Source of the DNA: Chloranthus sessilifolius
Lineage: Eukaryota > Streptophyta > Magnoliopsida > Chloranthales > Chloranthaceae
Direction of reading: 5' to 3'
Length of the DNA: 64,000 nucleotides
NCBI GenBank assembly: GCA_021018995.1
Contig: CM037586.1
Coordinates: 146,734,060-146,798,059 of the forward strand
This document shows positions 21,640 through 33,539 of this stretch, piece by piece. Made by a program: the position numbers and the translations under genes. The notes under the pieces were generated by a model. It was given only the letters and a program-made list of their open reading frames with translations, did no database searches and was not told the origin of the DNA. How positions within the stretch are numbered: position 1 is the first letter of the stretch; each line of letters starts with the position of its first letter.

Positions 21640-22593
21640 TTAGGCAGGAACAGCTTCGACAAGCTTGGCAAAATAAAACTGGGTGGTAATAAGCCCTCTC
21701 TTTCTAATCCTCCACCCTACCTTCTCCAGCGCCCTCTCCACATCCGCTTCCGCGTGCAGATAAGCCCTCGTCGCCTTCGAAGGTCCAGGGAACAACTCCC
21801 CCACCCTTTTCAACAAATCATAGTAAAAAGTCTTGGGCGCAAAACTCAGCAGCACCCTTTTCTCCGCCAAAGACGCCAAATGAGCTATCATCCCGTCCGC
21901 TTTGCTCTGTGGATAATGTATCAACACGTCCAAGCAAACCACCGTCTCGTATTTCCCCTCCAACCTCTCCAGATCACTAACCTCAAACTTAGGCATCACA
22001 CCTCCACTACCCTCAAGCTCTTCCCTCGCCTGCCTCTCTGCCTCCTCAACCATTGCCGCCGAAATATCAGTCGCCCACACGATCGCTCCTTCCTTTGCGA
22101 GCGGGATCGAGAGTGATCCCGTCCCGCAGCCAGCGTCGCAGATAGTGACTCCGCTTAGGGGCCCTTCCTCTTTGAGCATCTTTAAAGCGTTCTCCACTGT
22201 CTTCGAGTGGCCGAGCCTGATGTCGAGTTGGACTTTGTTGACGTCGTCGGTGTCCCCGTATATTTTCTTCCATCTCTGGAACCCCGAGTTGTTGAAGTAC
22301 TTCTTGACGACTTCTTTGTCGCCGCCACCAACCTCTTCTGCCTGGAGCTGGCGTCGCTTCTCCGGGTCTGCAAGGGAGAGGACGGCAGCTAGGGCCGCGA
22401 TCGACCCGCCGCCGAGGACTGCGAGAGTCGTCCCGTCTAAGGTTGAGCCGACGGCAGCGACATCTGCGGCGGTTGAGAGTGGAGGAATTGCTAAGGTTTT
22501 GGTTAGAGGTCTGCGTTTGGGGGGATTCGGAGAGCGATTGGGGTTACTGTGGAAGGATAAGGAGGGTGAGGAAAGGGCCGGTGAGAAGGCCAT
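21640..22593 (-). CDS. CHLM: Mg-protoporphyrin IX methyltransferase, chloroplastic
   Basis: This enzyme transfers a methyl group from S-adenosylmethionine to the 13-propionate of Mg-protoporphyrin IX, the step of chlorophyll synthesis after Mg chelatase, at chloroplast envelope and thylakoid membranes. The 317-residue frame is complete and uninterrupted, the usual length for plant CHLM. Residues 1-45 are Ser/Pro/Arg-rich with few acidic residues, like a transit peptide; 54-76 form a hydrophobic Gly/Ala segment. FNNSGFQRWKKIYG (100-113) opens the conserved core. ICDAGCGTG (151-159) is the SAM-binding motif I, D176 in WATDIS fits the acidic SAM contact, and VVCLDVLIHYP (218-228) follows. The ATG at 22593 is the first in frame and places the transit peptide correctly. 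There is no intron in the coding region. A nested transposon block begins 236 bp upstream. Confidence 0.95.
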   Translation of the reverse strand: MAFSPALSSPSLSFHSNPNRSPNPPKRRPLTKTLAIPPLSTAADVAAVGSTLDGTTLAVLGGGSIAALAAVLSLADPEKRRQLQAEEVGGGDKEVVKKYFNNSGFQRWKKIYGDTDDVNKVQLDIRLGHSKTVENALKMLKEEGPLSGVTICDAGCGTGSLSIPLAKEGAIVWATDISAAMVEEAERQAREELEGSGGVMPKFEVSDLERLEGKYETVVCLDVLIHYPQSKADGMIAHLASLAEKRVLLSFAPKTFYYDLLKRVGELFPGPSKATRAYLHAEADVERALEKVGWRIRKRGLITTQFYFAKLVEAVPA

Positions 22594-22829
22594 TATCTCC
22601 TATTCTTCTGCTTTGTTGATTAGCCGAGCCAAAGTGGATATGATGCTATTCTTCCCTTTTGCTTTCTCTCGGCGGCTCGGCCCCACTCTACAGTGCCAGC
22701 GCCTCCACTCGGGTTAATCAGCTTGGAAAATGGACCCGAGTGTAGCGGCTAGTACTCGGGTTGGATAGTAATACCCAAATATAAGAAAATTGAAGCCATC
22801 AAATTGCAATGGCTGGAGACAACAAACCT
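22594..22829 (-). promoter_or_regulatory. Remaining proximal promoter and 5' UTR of CHLM
   Basis: Only 236 bp of presumably native sequence separates the CHLM start codon from the Copia-1 target duplication (AACCT, 22825-22829). The stretch includes a GC-rich part (22670-22750) and, read toward the gene, GGAGATAAT just before the ATG, which resembles a GATA/I-box type light-response element. No convincing TATA box stands out. The sequence that lay further upstream before the insertion now starts at 51368. Confidence 0.5.
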
Positions 22830-23340
22830 TATTGAATAATAAATATTATTTAAAAACAATTAATTTTAATTAATTTGATGCAAGGTTAGAACATATTTTG
22901 TGGCCGAAGAGAATGATCCGCAAGAGCACTATGTCAAAATCATAATAAAACCACTTTTGAAATGTCTAAAAGAGTCATTGCCTTAGCAGTAGTATAATAA
23001 TGGGAAATTTGCATTTTCGGCCCTATAATTTTATTTATTTGTAGAAACGGCCCTATAATATCATTCCTTGTATAACAGGCCAGCTCCAAGCCTAGTCGAT
23101 TTCACGTCACCTCTCACTTGCTAAGTCAACACAATATGATTTATTTATATATATAATAATATATATAGGACCATACGAATTTATTCCCCGCTACTTATTT
23201 TCTCTATCTCGTTTCCCATTAGTAGTTCAAAGTTCAGACCAACCCTAACATCCTCGCTTTTACCTGTTCAGATTAACCGTATCAACGCAAAGGATAACTA
23301 GTAAGAATGAATTTTTAGCAAGCAGTTGTTTGGTTAGAAA

Positions 23341-24440
23341 AGCAAAAAATGAGCGGCCCGCATTAGGAGCTATCGTAATACTTTGCAAAGAATAATTGTG
23401 GTAGATAGAACGCATTTGCGCGGACGATACAATGGAGTGTTGTTAATAGCTACGGGGATAGACGGTAATAGACATTTATTCCCTATAGCGTTCGGCGTTG
23501 TACCCAAAGAGAATGAAGATCATTGGGCATGGTTCCTTGATCTATTAGGGAGACGCATAATCGGGAACTTTGAAGAGCAATTTATATTGATATTAGACCG
23601 GCAGAAGGGGTTGATGGAAGCTGTGCATAATGTTTTTCCTAATGCATTTCACAGCTACTATATGTGACACCTAACTTTGAATCTTTTTTATACATACAAG
23701 GATACAATCAATGGACTGCTGTTTTGGGTTGCTGCTCGTGCATTCTCCGAGGTAAAATTCAAAAGAATTTTACAAAAAATACAAGACCAGGCCCTCCCAA
23801 AATGTATAACATGGATCAAAGAAGTCGGTGACCATTTCTAGGCGCGCGTATATTTTTCAGGAAAGCGTTATGATATGCTGACAACAAATATAGCTGAAAG
23901 CATTAAGCGTGTGTTGAAGATAGCTAGAGAGGAACCGATCGTGACAATGTTAGAAACCATTCGCATGAAGGTAGCCTAATTCTACTTTCGACGTCAGGAA
24001 GAAGGAAATAAAATGACACACGAGTTGACACCGATGGCGGAAGAGCACATAACACGAAATTCAGGGTGGGCCCATCGAAAGAACATTATTCCCTATGGTC
24101 GCGATACATTTCAAGTTAAACGTAGGCAATACACTCACAGTGTCGATCTAGAGAAACGAACGTGAACATACAGATGTTGGGCTATCCTTGGATTACCATG
24201 TTCACATGCGATTGTTGCATTATCACACAGAAACAGGGATAAAGAGATTCCTCAATTTTGTGATTATTGGTTTACCAGTGCCTTATTTAGGAAAACTTAT
24301 AAAGAACAATTTGTTCCGACCGTTGATAAGCGCAAATGGGCAATTATAAGGGAAGACATCGAGGTTTTACCTCCACATAACATACGTCAAGCCGGTCGCC
24401 CAAAGAAAATGAGGATACGATCTAAAGGCTTAAGTTACCA
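23341..24440 (+). pseudogene. MULE (Mutator-like) transposase, decayed
   Basis: The plus strand carries the MULE transposase core: VVDRTHLRGRYNGVLLIATG, FPIAFGVVPKENEDHWAWF, LILDRQKGLMEAVHNVFPNA F, then NIAESIKRVLKIAREEPIVT M, a SWIM-type zinc-finger end (WAILGLPCSHAIVAL) and the basic tail AGRPKKMRIRSKG. I see stops after about 95 residues, near GDHF, after MKVA and after LEKRT, and the N-terminal DNA-binding region is absent. Upstream, 22999-23080 contains GGGAAATTTGCATTTTCGGC, which resembles a MULE terminal repeat, but no matching right copy was found. Confidence 0.85.
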
Positions 24441-24944
24441 CTCTGATTGTAAAATTGTAATGAATATGGACATAACCGCCGCTCTTGTAAATTTGTTAGA
24501 ATATAAAATCATTTTTTTAGTCTTTTTTAGTCAATAAAATTTTTCATTAACCATGAATTATGATTTAGAGAGTTAAATTTGAATAGTGTAAACACCTACT
24601 CAGAGTCTCAAACCTGACTTGATTTGATCTTAAGGTTGTGTCTCCTCTGATTGGTCATCCATTTTGATGAATGTCCGCTAGGATTTCCTTTTATACATGC
24701 TAAAGCGATTCGTTTTCGACGAGAAATGGATCAATGGCTGTGTCTCCTCGTATAGTCTTTGGAACGCATCTAGAAATTAAAAGAATAGAGAGAGAGAGAG
24801 AGAAAGAGAGAGTTGATGATTAAAATTGTAACGAGTTTTCTTGCTAGACCTCGAAGTATACAAAAATGCATTCATTATCCCAATAATTTGAATCATAATA
24901 TACAAAACAAAATAAACAAGTCAAAAAATAAAAACTAAGTCCCA

Positions 24945-26400
24945 AACGTGGACAATGAATGTCCAATTTCAGCTCAAAATTGCTGCATGTCTGTCTCTTG
25001 AAAATCTACTTTCTGCCGCTCGGAAAAGTATTCAACGTATTTCAGTACGAAAACCCCACAGTCCCAACCGTTCTTTTGGAGAGGAAGATCAACACTATTT
25101 ATGATAGTAAGTTGCCACTGCTGATCAAGAGCAGAACTCAATCATAAAGTGTGAAGAAGTCGCGGCAGGTGATGTATCAACGAATCTTTGTGCGTATCAA
25201 ACTTCTTTGAACACTCTCGGTCGGCAGGGTTTAGAAACTTTATAACGCGGTCCGTTACGTAAACAATAGCCAATGCCCAATGATGGTGTCTCTGGCTATG
25301 CGTTGGAAAAAATATCTACGTGCAATCGTAAATCTAATTAGTAATATGTTAATTAAATAAACTTTAAAAGTGTGATCGCTATCAAACAATAATTTACCGT
25401 CCCACAATCGATAGCATTAATACCGCGTGAGGTACTTCGAAAGAGTGGCTCAAGCGACTTCGCCTGGTGGCAAATCTGCCACCTGTCGCAATAGGCCTCC
25501 CACCTATCCTTTTCATTCAATGGCTCCAAATTTTCATCACGGACGAATTTTTGAAACTTTACATGGTCCGCTATATTAAGGTCTAAAATTTAATATGAAA
25601 ATAACTCATTATTTGAATCTATTAATGACGTAAATAAAGGCAGATAAATAAATTAAATCATAAAATCAAATAATAAAAATAAAAACGATACCAATGCAGA
25701 GGCTAATGCAAACCAGCTCTTCTCCGCCATTTCCACGAACATATTATCATTTCTACTGTCTAAAACTTTAAAATACAAATCGATAACTTCGTTATCAAGC
25801 CACGATTTTCCCTTCAAAACATTTAAATGCCCTACGGTGACGTCTAGACCGCAGATGGTATTAATAATCACTAAATCTTCTTCCGCAGGCCAATTCCATA
25901 AGCTCCTCATAAATTTCTTTTCCATTGACTCTGGAGCCTCTTCTTCTTCTTCATCCACTTTTTTTCTTTTATTTGTAATGATTTTTTCTGTTAGCGACTT
26001 TCTTTTGTTTCGATTTCGAAGCTTGTATAACGTACTCTTAGTAGAAGCAGTAATCTTCACTAATAAGGGTTTAAAAGACGCCGGTTGCGACTCAACAGTT
26101 GGCTGAGTTATTGGCGGATCAACCCCTTTATCTATATCTTCAGCCGGCGGTTGGGGTTTAGAAGTTTGAGTGATTGGGGCAGGGTGGTGATGTTGGGGTT
26201 TAGAAGTTTGAGTGATTGGGGCAGGGTGGTGTGAGTGATTGGGGCAGGATGAGGAGAAGGGGGTTTAGAAGTTTGAGTGATTGGAGTAGGGTGATGAGGA
26301 GAAGGGGGTTTAGCAGCTGATGAGGGCTGAGGGGCTGGTTCTGGGGCAAGAGATTTAGGGGTAACAAAGGTTTTAAATAGTGTAGAGATAATTTCATCCT
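24945..26400 (-). pseudogene. ULP1-like (C48) cysteine protease remnant
   Basis: Read on the minus strand, the segments in order are a Pro/Ser-rich repeat region (26400 to about 26120), a basic and acidic linker (KRKKVDEEEEEAPE), a conserved N-terminal protease block (LKGKSWLDNEVIDLYFKVLD), a middle exon (about 25590-25400) with AIDCGTVNY, and the catalytic end with HHWALAIVYV (His, near 25283) and NGWDCGVFVLKYVEYF (Cys, near 25060). ULP1 proteases remove SUMO-like proteins. Plant Kaonashi-type MULEs and some CACTA elements carry such genes. Exon-intron structure is apparent and a few stops interrupt it. It converges with the MULE transposase, consistent with one MULE origin. Confidence 0.75.
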
Positions 26401-27225
26401 ATATAAGGAAAAAAAAAAAAAAAGTTAAACAAAAAATTATTAAAAAAAAATGAGTCAGGATTGCGGAATGATTTGCATTTGAGTTGAATGGATGTATTGA
26501 AATATGAGATTAATAACTTTTTTTCTTTATATAATTTTTTTTAAAGCTTAAAAAAAAAAGCATTAAAAAAAGTATTAAAAAATTGCATTAAAAAAAATAT
26601 AAAAAAATATTATTTTAAAAACAATTGCACAAAAAATTATCAGCGTAATTTTTTTTTTAATTAGTATTTTTTTTAAAAAAAATTGCATAAAAAAATCACT
26701 GCCAAAAACAGTGGTTTTTTCTATGACTGTTAAGAGCAGTCATTGTTGAAATTCATAAACCACTGTCTTGTATAGTGGTAAAAAAAAAAATCACTACTTT
26801 TTTTACAACTGTTTAGGACAGTGATTTTTTGAAAAAATCACTGTTTAAGGCAGTGGTTTTTTTGGCTTTTTCACGTAGTGGAGATGATTCCGATAAGCCC
26901 CTCGCTTAGAACTTAAGGACAATACTACCTCACTTCTATCTCCCTCTATACGATGGTCACGATTACATTGAGTGAAGATGAAGAGGGGACATTGTCCTCT
27001 ACATAGCATGCCCTTGAATCTTAACCCATCAAGGATTCAAGGGAGATGTATATCACTAGAAAAAAAGGATTGGCTTACCACATGCCAATAATGCCGAAAC
27101 TGACTCCTAAAGTTGCGTGGAGTGGAATCACGTTACCAATGAAGGTCCCAAAGTCTTTAGTTAATCAAGTTTTAAGTAAACTAGGAAAAGAGTAAAGTTA
27201 TTATGTGGGTCACAAATACCCAACA

Positions 27226-29720
27226 ATCCCCCACTTGAACCACACATTAACTTTAATAATATATATATTTTTAATAAAATAAAAATAGAAAACAAGGAAA
27301 AACATCATGATTGACTTAGTTCAAAAATGACTGGTCATCATTTAAATTTTTGTAAAAACATTGACTTTCTAGATTTCGATGTAACATACATTCTCCCAAC
27401 TTCATTAACAATCTTAATGTCTAATCATGAATGCCTATAATGTATCATTTCTTTAAATCTCATTATTACAGTTTCATAGTCAAGACACTAATATCATGGA
27501 TAAATTTGAGAGCTCACTGTGGTTTTTGTGATATCAGAAAATATATACTTCAATGCAATTTCTTGTGTATATCTCCTCATTCGTCATGCTTCATGCCCTA
27601 AGATATGCTATCCTAATATATTATGACATGCGTCATATGAAAATCATCACCCACCTATCAAGATAAAAGTTACACAAACCGTAGTACCAATCATGATAGC
27701 TCAAGCAACCTTATTTGAGCATTTATGCTCCCAGCCAATAACATTGCATATGCATAAATAATAATAATGATGATGGTATCAAAATAAATGCATTAATTAA
27801 ATAAAGCATAATGTTTATAATAAAAATATTATAAAAGAGAATAATGCATCGTGGAAGCAGAAACTCTCACTCAAATAGTGTACTCAAGTCTCTAACACTC
27901 CCATCCGGATCACATGCGCCTTAAAAACTTTTGGAGCTAATCCTTAGGTAAGAGAATCTGCAATCATTTCTTCAGTTGGCAAATGAGAAATTTTAATAAT
28001 CTCTTCATCCACTTTCTTGCGAATCATAAAGTATTTGATTTCAATGTCTCAATTATTCTTGGTAATCCTCCCACTCTTGATGAAATTTGTAGCAGCCTTG
28101 TTGTCACAATAAATTATAATAGGTCTTTCAATAGAATCCACAATCTTTAGTTCTCCAATGAAGCTTTTCAATCATATAGCATGACGAGTAGCCTCATGGC
28201 ATCCGACAAACTCTGCAAACATAGTGAAATCGGTAGTTATGCTTTGTTTCAAACTCTTCCAAGATACAGCTCCATCAGCAAGCTTAAAGATGAAATCCGA
28301 ACTAGACTTCCGAGTTTCCAAGCACCCAGCATAGTCAGAATCTGTATATCCGACAACCGCAAGCTTGCTCGACCTTCTGTAAACCAGCATGAAATTCTTA
28401 GTTCTTTGCAAGTATCGTAAGACTTTCTTCATGGCTTTAAAATGAGTAACATCATGATTTCATTGAAATCTTTCAAGTATTCCAACAATAAACGCGATAT
28501 CGGGTCGTAAGCATACTATTGCATACATTAAGCTTCTAACAGCATAAGCATATTCAGAGACATTTACTTGCGATTTTTCGATTTTATTTCTTGGACATTG
28601 ACTTTTACTGAAAATATCACCTTTAACATGGGCATCATCGGGCGCACAATTTTCCATATGGAATCTTTTGAAAACTCTATCAATATAAGCTCTCTGTGAT
28701 AAGCCTAAAAGTTCAACACCTCGATCTTTATAGATCTTAATTCCAAAAATATATTAAGCATTCCCCCTATCTTTCGCATCAAAAATCCTTGAGAGAAAAA
28801 ATTTCATTTCGTGGAGGAGATGAATATCGCTGCTAGCAAGAAATATATCATCAACATAAAGAACGAGGATGATAAAACGCGCTTTAACCCTTTTGATGTA
28901 AATGCATTGGTCTATAATGTTTTCTTTGAAGCTAAATTGGGTCAAAATTTTATTAAATTATAAATACCATTGTCGTGAAGCCTGCTTTAATCCATAAATG
29001 AATATCTTCAATTTACAAACAAGAATCTCTTGTCCATGTGCAACAAAACCCTCTGGTTGAGACATAAATTTCCTCTTCCAGATCACCATTCAACAATGTC
29101 GTTTTAACGTCCATTTGGTGCAACTCAAGATCATAGTGGGCAACTATCGCAAGAATGATCTGTAGTGAATCTTTTGATGAGACGAGGGAGAATGTTTCAT
29201 TAAAGTCAATACCAAGTCTCTGTGTAAAACCCTTGGCAACGAGTATTGCCTTGTACTTTTTAATATTTTCCTCTAACTCTCTTTTAGTTTTGAAAATTCA
29301 TCTGCATTTAATTTCCTTATGACTATTAGGAAGAGCAGAGAGTTCTCAAACATGATTCTTCTCCATAGATTGCAACTCCTCTCTCATGGCCTCCTACCAA
29401 TATTGAAATTTTTCGCTCTTCATAGCTTTGCGGAAGGTAGGATGGTCATCAAAATCTAGATCAACATCGTCATCCTCTTACACATAGACTTCATAATCAG
29501 ATGGTATGACAAATCTTCCCTCTCTAAAGAATCTTCTTAAAGTAATTGGTTGCTCTTCAGAAGTAGATGGAGCCAGAGTGGGTGCACTCGATGTCCCTAT
29601 TTCATGAGGAATAGATACTGATATGGAAGGTTCAACGGGAATATGAGCCATAGAAAAAGTAGGTAAGGAAGGTCCAACGGGAATCGGTAAAATAATATTA
29701 CAGTCTTTTTCGAAGATAAT
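27226..29720 (-). pseudogene. Copia-1 pol remnant: reverse transcriptase and RNase H
   Basis: Minus-strand Copia reverse transcriptase and RNase H are recognisable from FIILVLYVDDIFLASSD (polymerase active-site block, near 28850), KKVLRYLQRTKNFMLVY and VGYTDSDYAG (RNase H, near 28330). Further RT and the variable integrase-RT linker continue to the Gypsy-1 insertion at 29726. The copy is a fossil with many breaks. Confidence 0.85.
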
Positions 29721-29725
29721 GTTTC

Positions 29726-31908
29726 TGTCACAACCCCAGATTTTGAGAAACGTGCACGTCATACACCATATACATGTATATGTGTTTCACAAGGAAACCA
29801 AAACTAGCCTGTATACACTATGTGTGTATGTGGGAAACACACTAGTATTCCCTAACTTATAAGTATATAAGTGAAAGAGAGAGGAGAGAAGAGCCCCATA
29901 CGTAAACTCAATTCTAGCCTAAATGGAGAGAAGGAGAAATAGAGAGAAAGAAAAGAAGAGCCTAATAAAGAACTAGGGTTTTGTTGGGACTTAAATCGGT
30001 GAAAGATCTAGAGCAAAGGTTGGAGGAGGAACCTTGGAGATCTTTTCGTCTAGTAGAGTGTTAAATCGTGGATTGAACTTGTGCGAGATCTATCGTTGGG
30101 GGTATGTTAAAGGCATGGTAAATGCTTAGGCATGTTTTAAATAACAGATAGAATGTTGGTTGAATGATGCTTATTGATATTAAGGGCTGAATGAGGGGAG
30201 AAATAGTTTTCTCGAATAGATCGAGTAGTAAAAGTTATCGCTCCTCGCTCGAGCGGTCTAAAGGGCTCGCTCGAGCGAGGATAAACTATAAAAATATAGC
30301 TCTGGGCTCGCTCGAGCGGTTCCCAAAATAAAGGGGAAGCTCGCTCGAGCGAGGTCTCCAGAAATGCTTCAGCGACTCAATTTAACCGCTCGAGCGACCT
30401 CAATTTAACCGCTCGAGCGAGGTGAAGTGACCGCTCGAGCGAGGTCAAGTGACCGCTCGAGCAAGGATTGGTGCTCGCTCGCGTGAGGCACCACTCAGTT
30501 CTTGAAATTATTGGTGCAGAAACAAGGAGGCTATGCGCTCCAATGATTCTAGTAACCTTTCTAAGCATATTCTAAATATATAAAATGTAGGTTTGATGTA
30601 GGATCGTGAAGCGTAAACCTCTACGAGAAAGCGTGCTTTGAAATTTCGTTGAGGTAGGGAATATTCTTAAAACATGTATTTTATTTCGTCAACTCATATA
30701 TGCAGGATAATTCTATTAAAAGTTGAGTATTGTATGATCGTTCTAAAAAGGGTGTGTGCATAAGCTTCAAGTGAAATCATGAAGTCCCCAGGGGACGAAA
30801 TATTGAAATGTGAGCACCTAAATGAGGTATTAAATCAGTAGTATCCCAGGAATATGGATGAAAACAAATCGTGAAACTAAAGCATAATGATAAGGCCTAA
30901 TGTACTAAAAATTAGCACAAGTCACGGTGAATAACTATATGTAAAGCACATCAATATTTTTGTTATTTGAAGTTTGATTAGAATACCCCACCGAGCGGGA
31001 TACCTACGACTGACGCGGCAGGATATCCGTGACCGATACGGCGGCCAATCCGTATACTTATAGCACATTCCAGGGATGTAGATTGAGAATAGACCCTGTC
31101 ACCTATGAGAAAGGGGCCTGGACAGTATTCTCAGGGAATACATACAACAATTGTCTAGTAGACGACGATGGTGGGTATTCCATCGGGGCTCGATGCTATA
31201 TTGCTCGGGGATTATTTAAGTTAAAGGTTTAAGTGATTAGGCCAAATTCATAACTAAACCAATAAGATGAGAACAAACAACACCATGAAAGGAAATCAAC
31301 TGTATCCATTTTAGATATTCCAGTTATATCATCTGTTCTGTTTAAAAATAATATCTAGTAAATTGTGCTTTCAAAACTGCTAACATATATGTGAGATTTA
31401 ATCTATATGTTCACTTTGTTTCCCTATTGAGCTAGGATGTATCTCACCCCCTTAGACTATACGTCGCAGGTTCAGGACTAGCGGCAGTAAGGACTTCTGG
31501 AGACTTTGATCTAGGGGATTCAGAGTACGTACCCACTGAGGAATCAGAGCCTCCTCCTGAGGAATTCTTCTAGGAGACCCACTGCGTACATTGAGAGTGA
31601 GTTGAGAGTATTAGGCACGGCTTGGTATATCAAGCCTCTTTATTGAATGAAATTAAATACGGTATGCTTTTGATAAAACATTTGGGATGAACATTCATAT
31701 AACGGCTTGGGTAAGTTCTTATGCCCATGAATTGGCATGGGACAAGGACTGCCTTTAGGGACCATAACTATTTTTTTTATATGAGAACTCGTTTAGAGTA
31801 AAATTTTGGCTTGTATATACCAAATGTATCTTAAAGGTTTCATGGGAACGGCCTTGAGGGTCGTGCTGATGGCACGGATTTCAGAGTTTCGAAATTCGGG
31901 CTATCACA
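29726..31908 (+). repeat. 5' LTR of Gypsy-1
   Basis: Begins TGTCACAACCCCAG and ends GGGCTATCACA. It contains the CGCTCGAGCG palindrome array (30241-30490), a conserved GAATAACTATATGTAAA block near 30930 that may serve as a TATA region, and the GCTCGATGCTATATTGCTCG block shared by all LTRs of this lineage. Confidence 0.93.
30241..30490. repeat. CGCTCGAGCG palindrome array, Gypsy-1 5' LTR
   Basis: Eight copies of the core GCTCGAGC, seven of them as the full perfect palindrome CGCTCGAGCG, lie within 250 bp, spaced from about 20 to 60 bp. The flanks alternate between CTCG..GGT and ACCG..GAGG, so the sites face both ways. The 3' LTR copy (39810-40040) is a slightly eroded version. Confidence 0.92.
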
Positions 31909-33350
31909 GTTGTTATTAAAGCCTTTTTTTTTAGTCTGGCTATCATCTCGTCAGAATATAGGGACTTCTGCTAATGAAACCGTGGTTTCTCATGCAGACC
32001 ATTATGTTTCCTAGAGGAAGAGGCCGACCCAGGGGTGGTCATGATAGGAATTTATGCAGTAGAGATGGTTTCGTCTCGCCTACGAACAGGGTACCATTAG
32101 GAAACAGGGAGATTCCCGAGAGCAGTGGCCAGGGAGAAAACTAAAATCAAGCAGAAGATCAGGATCAAGATCGTCAGGATCAAAATCAGAGGGAACAAGA
32201 TAGAGTGAGGGAGAGAAATGAAGAAAGAGAGGAGCGTCAGAGGATGATGCATAGAATGGAGATAATAGCAACGGCCATGGCATAGCAAGCAGCATCCTTG
32301 GCAGCACATGCAGCCCCAGAACCACAACGAACACCTACACCTCCAGTAGGACCTACACCACCAGTGGCTTTGGCATTTACCGAGTTTAGAAGGATAAGAC
32401 CTCTTAACTTTTCAAGACAGGCAGACACAATGGCGGCCGAAAACTGGCTGGGTGAATTGAAAAGGTGTTTAGCGTACTGACATGCACAGAGGACGAGAGC
32501 GTCCGTTGGGCGGCGTATATGCTGGATGGAGAGGCTGGACCTTGGTGGAAATCCGTTTCATGAACTAGAGCACAAGAAATGCCAGATATGCCTTGGAATT
32601 GGGATGAATTCGTAGAAGAATTTAATAAGCAATATTTTCCTGAAGTTGTGAGAAATTAGATGCAGACCCAATTTTTGCAACTAATGCAAGGAAGGATGAC
32701 CGTGAGAGAGTACGGAGTAGAATTCATGAGACTGGCTCGCTTCGCTCTAGACTACGTAGTTTCGGATGTGATGAAAGCGAAGAGGTTCCAACAGGGTTTA
32801 AGGTCGGACATCCGAGGAGGGGTTGCGCCCTTCCAGCTGAAGATCTACGGAGAGGTAATGAGTGAGGCATTAGTAGTCGAAGAAGAAAACAATAACCGAT
32901 ACCGTCAGAGGGAACAACAGGGAAGAGGAAGCATAGATCCAAGCAGGATGAGGAGCTATGAATCGGTACATAAGAAACCGAGGTTTGTAGCACCGAATCA
33001 GAGACAACAGTTCCAGACAGGGTATGGGAGAGTCGCACAACAAACTACTCATCAAAGTTTTCCGTTGTTGGCATCACGGAGACCGATGAGGTATGAGGGT
33101 CCTGCTATTTCCAGCGGGGCTACAGCTACCCAAGGTTTTTCGAGAGTTGCTATTTCAACACCAAGGGAGACTTGTGCCAAGTGTGGCAAGTCCCACAAAA
33201 CGGCGGATTGTTGGCAAGAAATGCGAGGCTGTTTCAAATGTGGTAAGATAGACCACGTAATTAGAGATTGCCCTGAGGCAATCAAGGAGAAGACGGCCTC
33301 GGCTTCCAGGCCACGACCTATTCAATCACGAAAGCCAGTTGTTTAAGGGA
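31909..33350 (+). pseudogene. Gypsy-1 gag region
   Basis: A degenerate Met-tRNA primer-binding site follows the LTR. The gag region starts near 31992 and includes an Arg/Gln/Glu-rich N-terminus, a Pro-rich stretch (RTPTPPVGPTPPV), the retrotransposon-gag fold (RMTVREYGVEFMRLARFALD, KRFQQGLRSDIRG) and two zinc knuckles near 33170-33270 (CAKCGKSHKTADC and CFKCGKIDHVIRDC). It is closely related to the gag of Gypsy-2. Broken. Confidence 0.88.
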
Positions 33351-33539
33351 GAGCCTATGCAGTTACCGCCCAGGAAGCAGGGAGTGTACACGACATCATC
33401 CAAGGTGAGATTTCCTTTAATTAAAGAATTTCAGTTGTTATACCATTTTAGATAGAGAATGTGCATTCATTAGGACTGTGTAGAGAACTGTGTTTATGCA
33501 TTAGAAATCCTAACTAAAGTATATGCTATGTACGTATAT

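Larger units (their letters stand above)
22927..26880. mobile_element. CACTA-1: CACTA-ended insertion carrying MULE and ULP1 remnants
   Basis: The insertion begins CACTATGTCAAAAT and ends TTTTTCACGTAGTG, and is flanked by GAG (22924-22926 and 26881-26883). The undisturbed right LTR of Copia-1 shows the empty site (CCGCAAGAGATGATT), which fixes both boundaries. The right subterminal 200 bp is full of CACTGTTTAAG / CAGTGGTTTT repeats, as in CACTA elements. No CACTA transposase is visible. The interior instead carries a MULE transposase remnant on the plus strand and a ULP1-like protease remnant on the minus strand, converging. Confidence 0.8.
22830..27225 (-). repeat. 3' LTR of Copia-1 (left), split by CACTA-1
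   Basis: Segments 22830-22926 and 26881-27225 match the right LTR in order and orientation. On the minus strand the LTR begins TGTTGGGTATTTGTGACCC. A CACTA-ended insertion occupies the gap and duplicates GAG. Confidence 0.9.

Noticed and set aside
22145-22717. Plus-strand open frame of 190 codons opposite CHLM
   Set aside because: It is a shadow of the GC-rich CHLM coding strand; CHLM explains the region fully.
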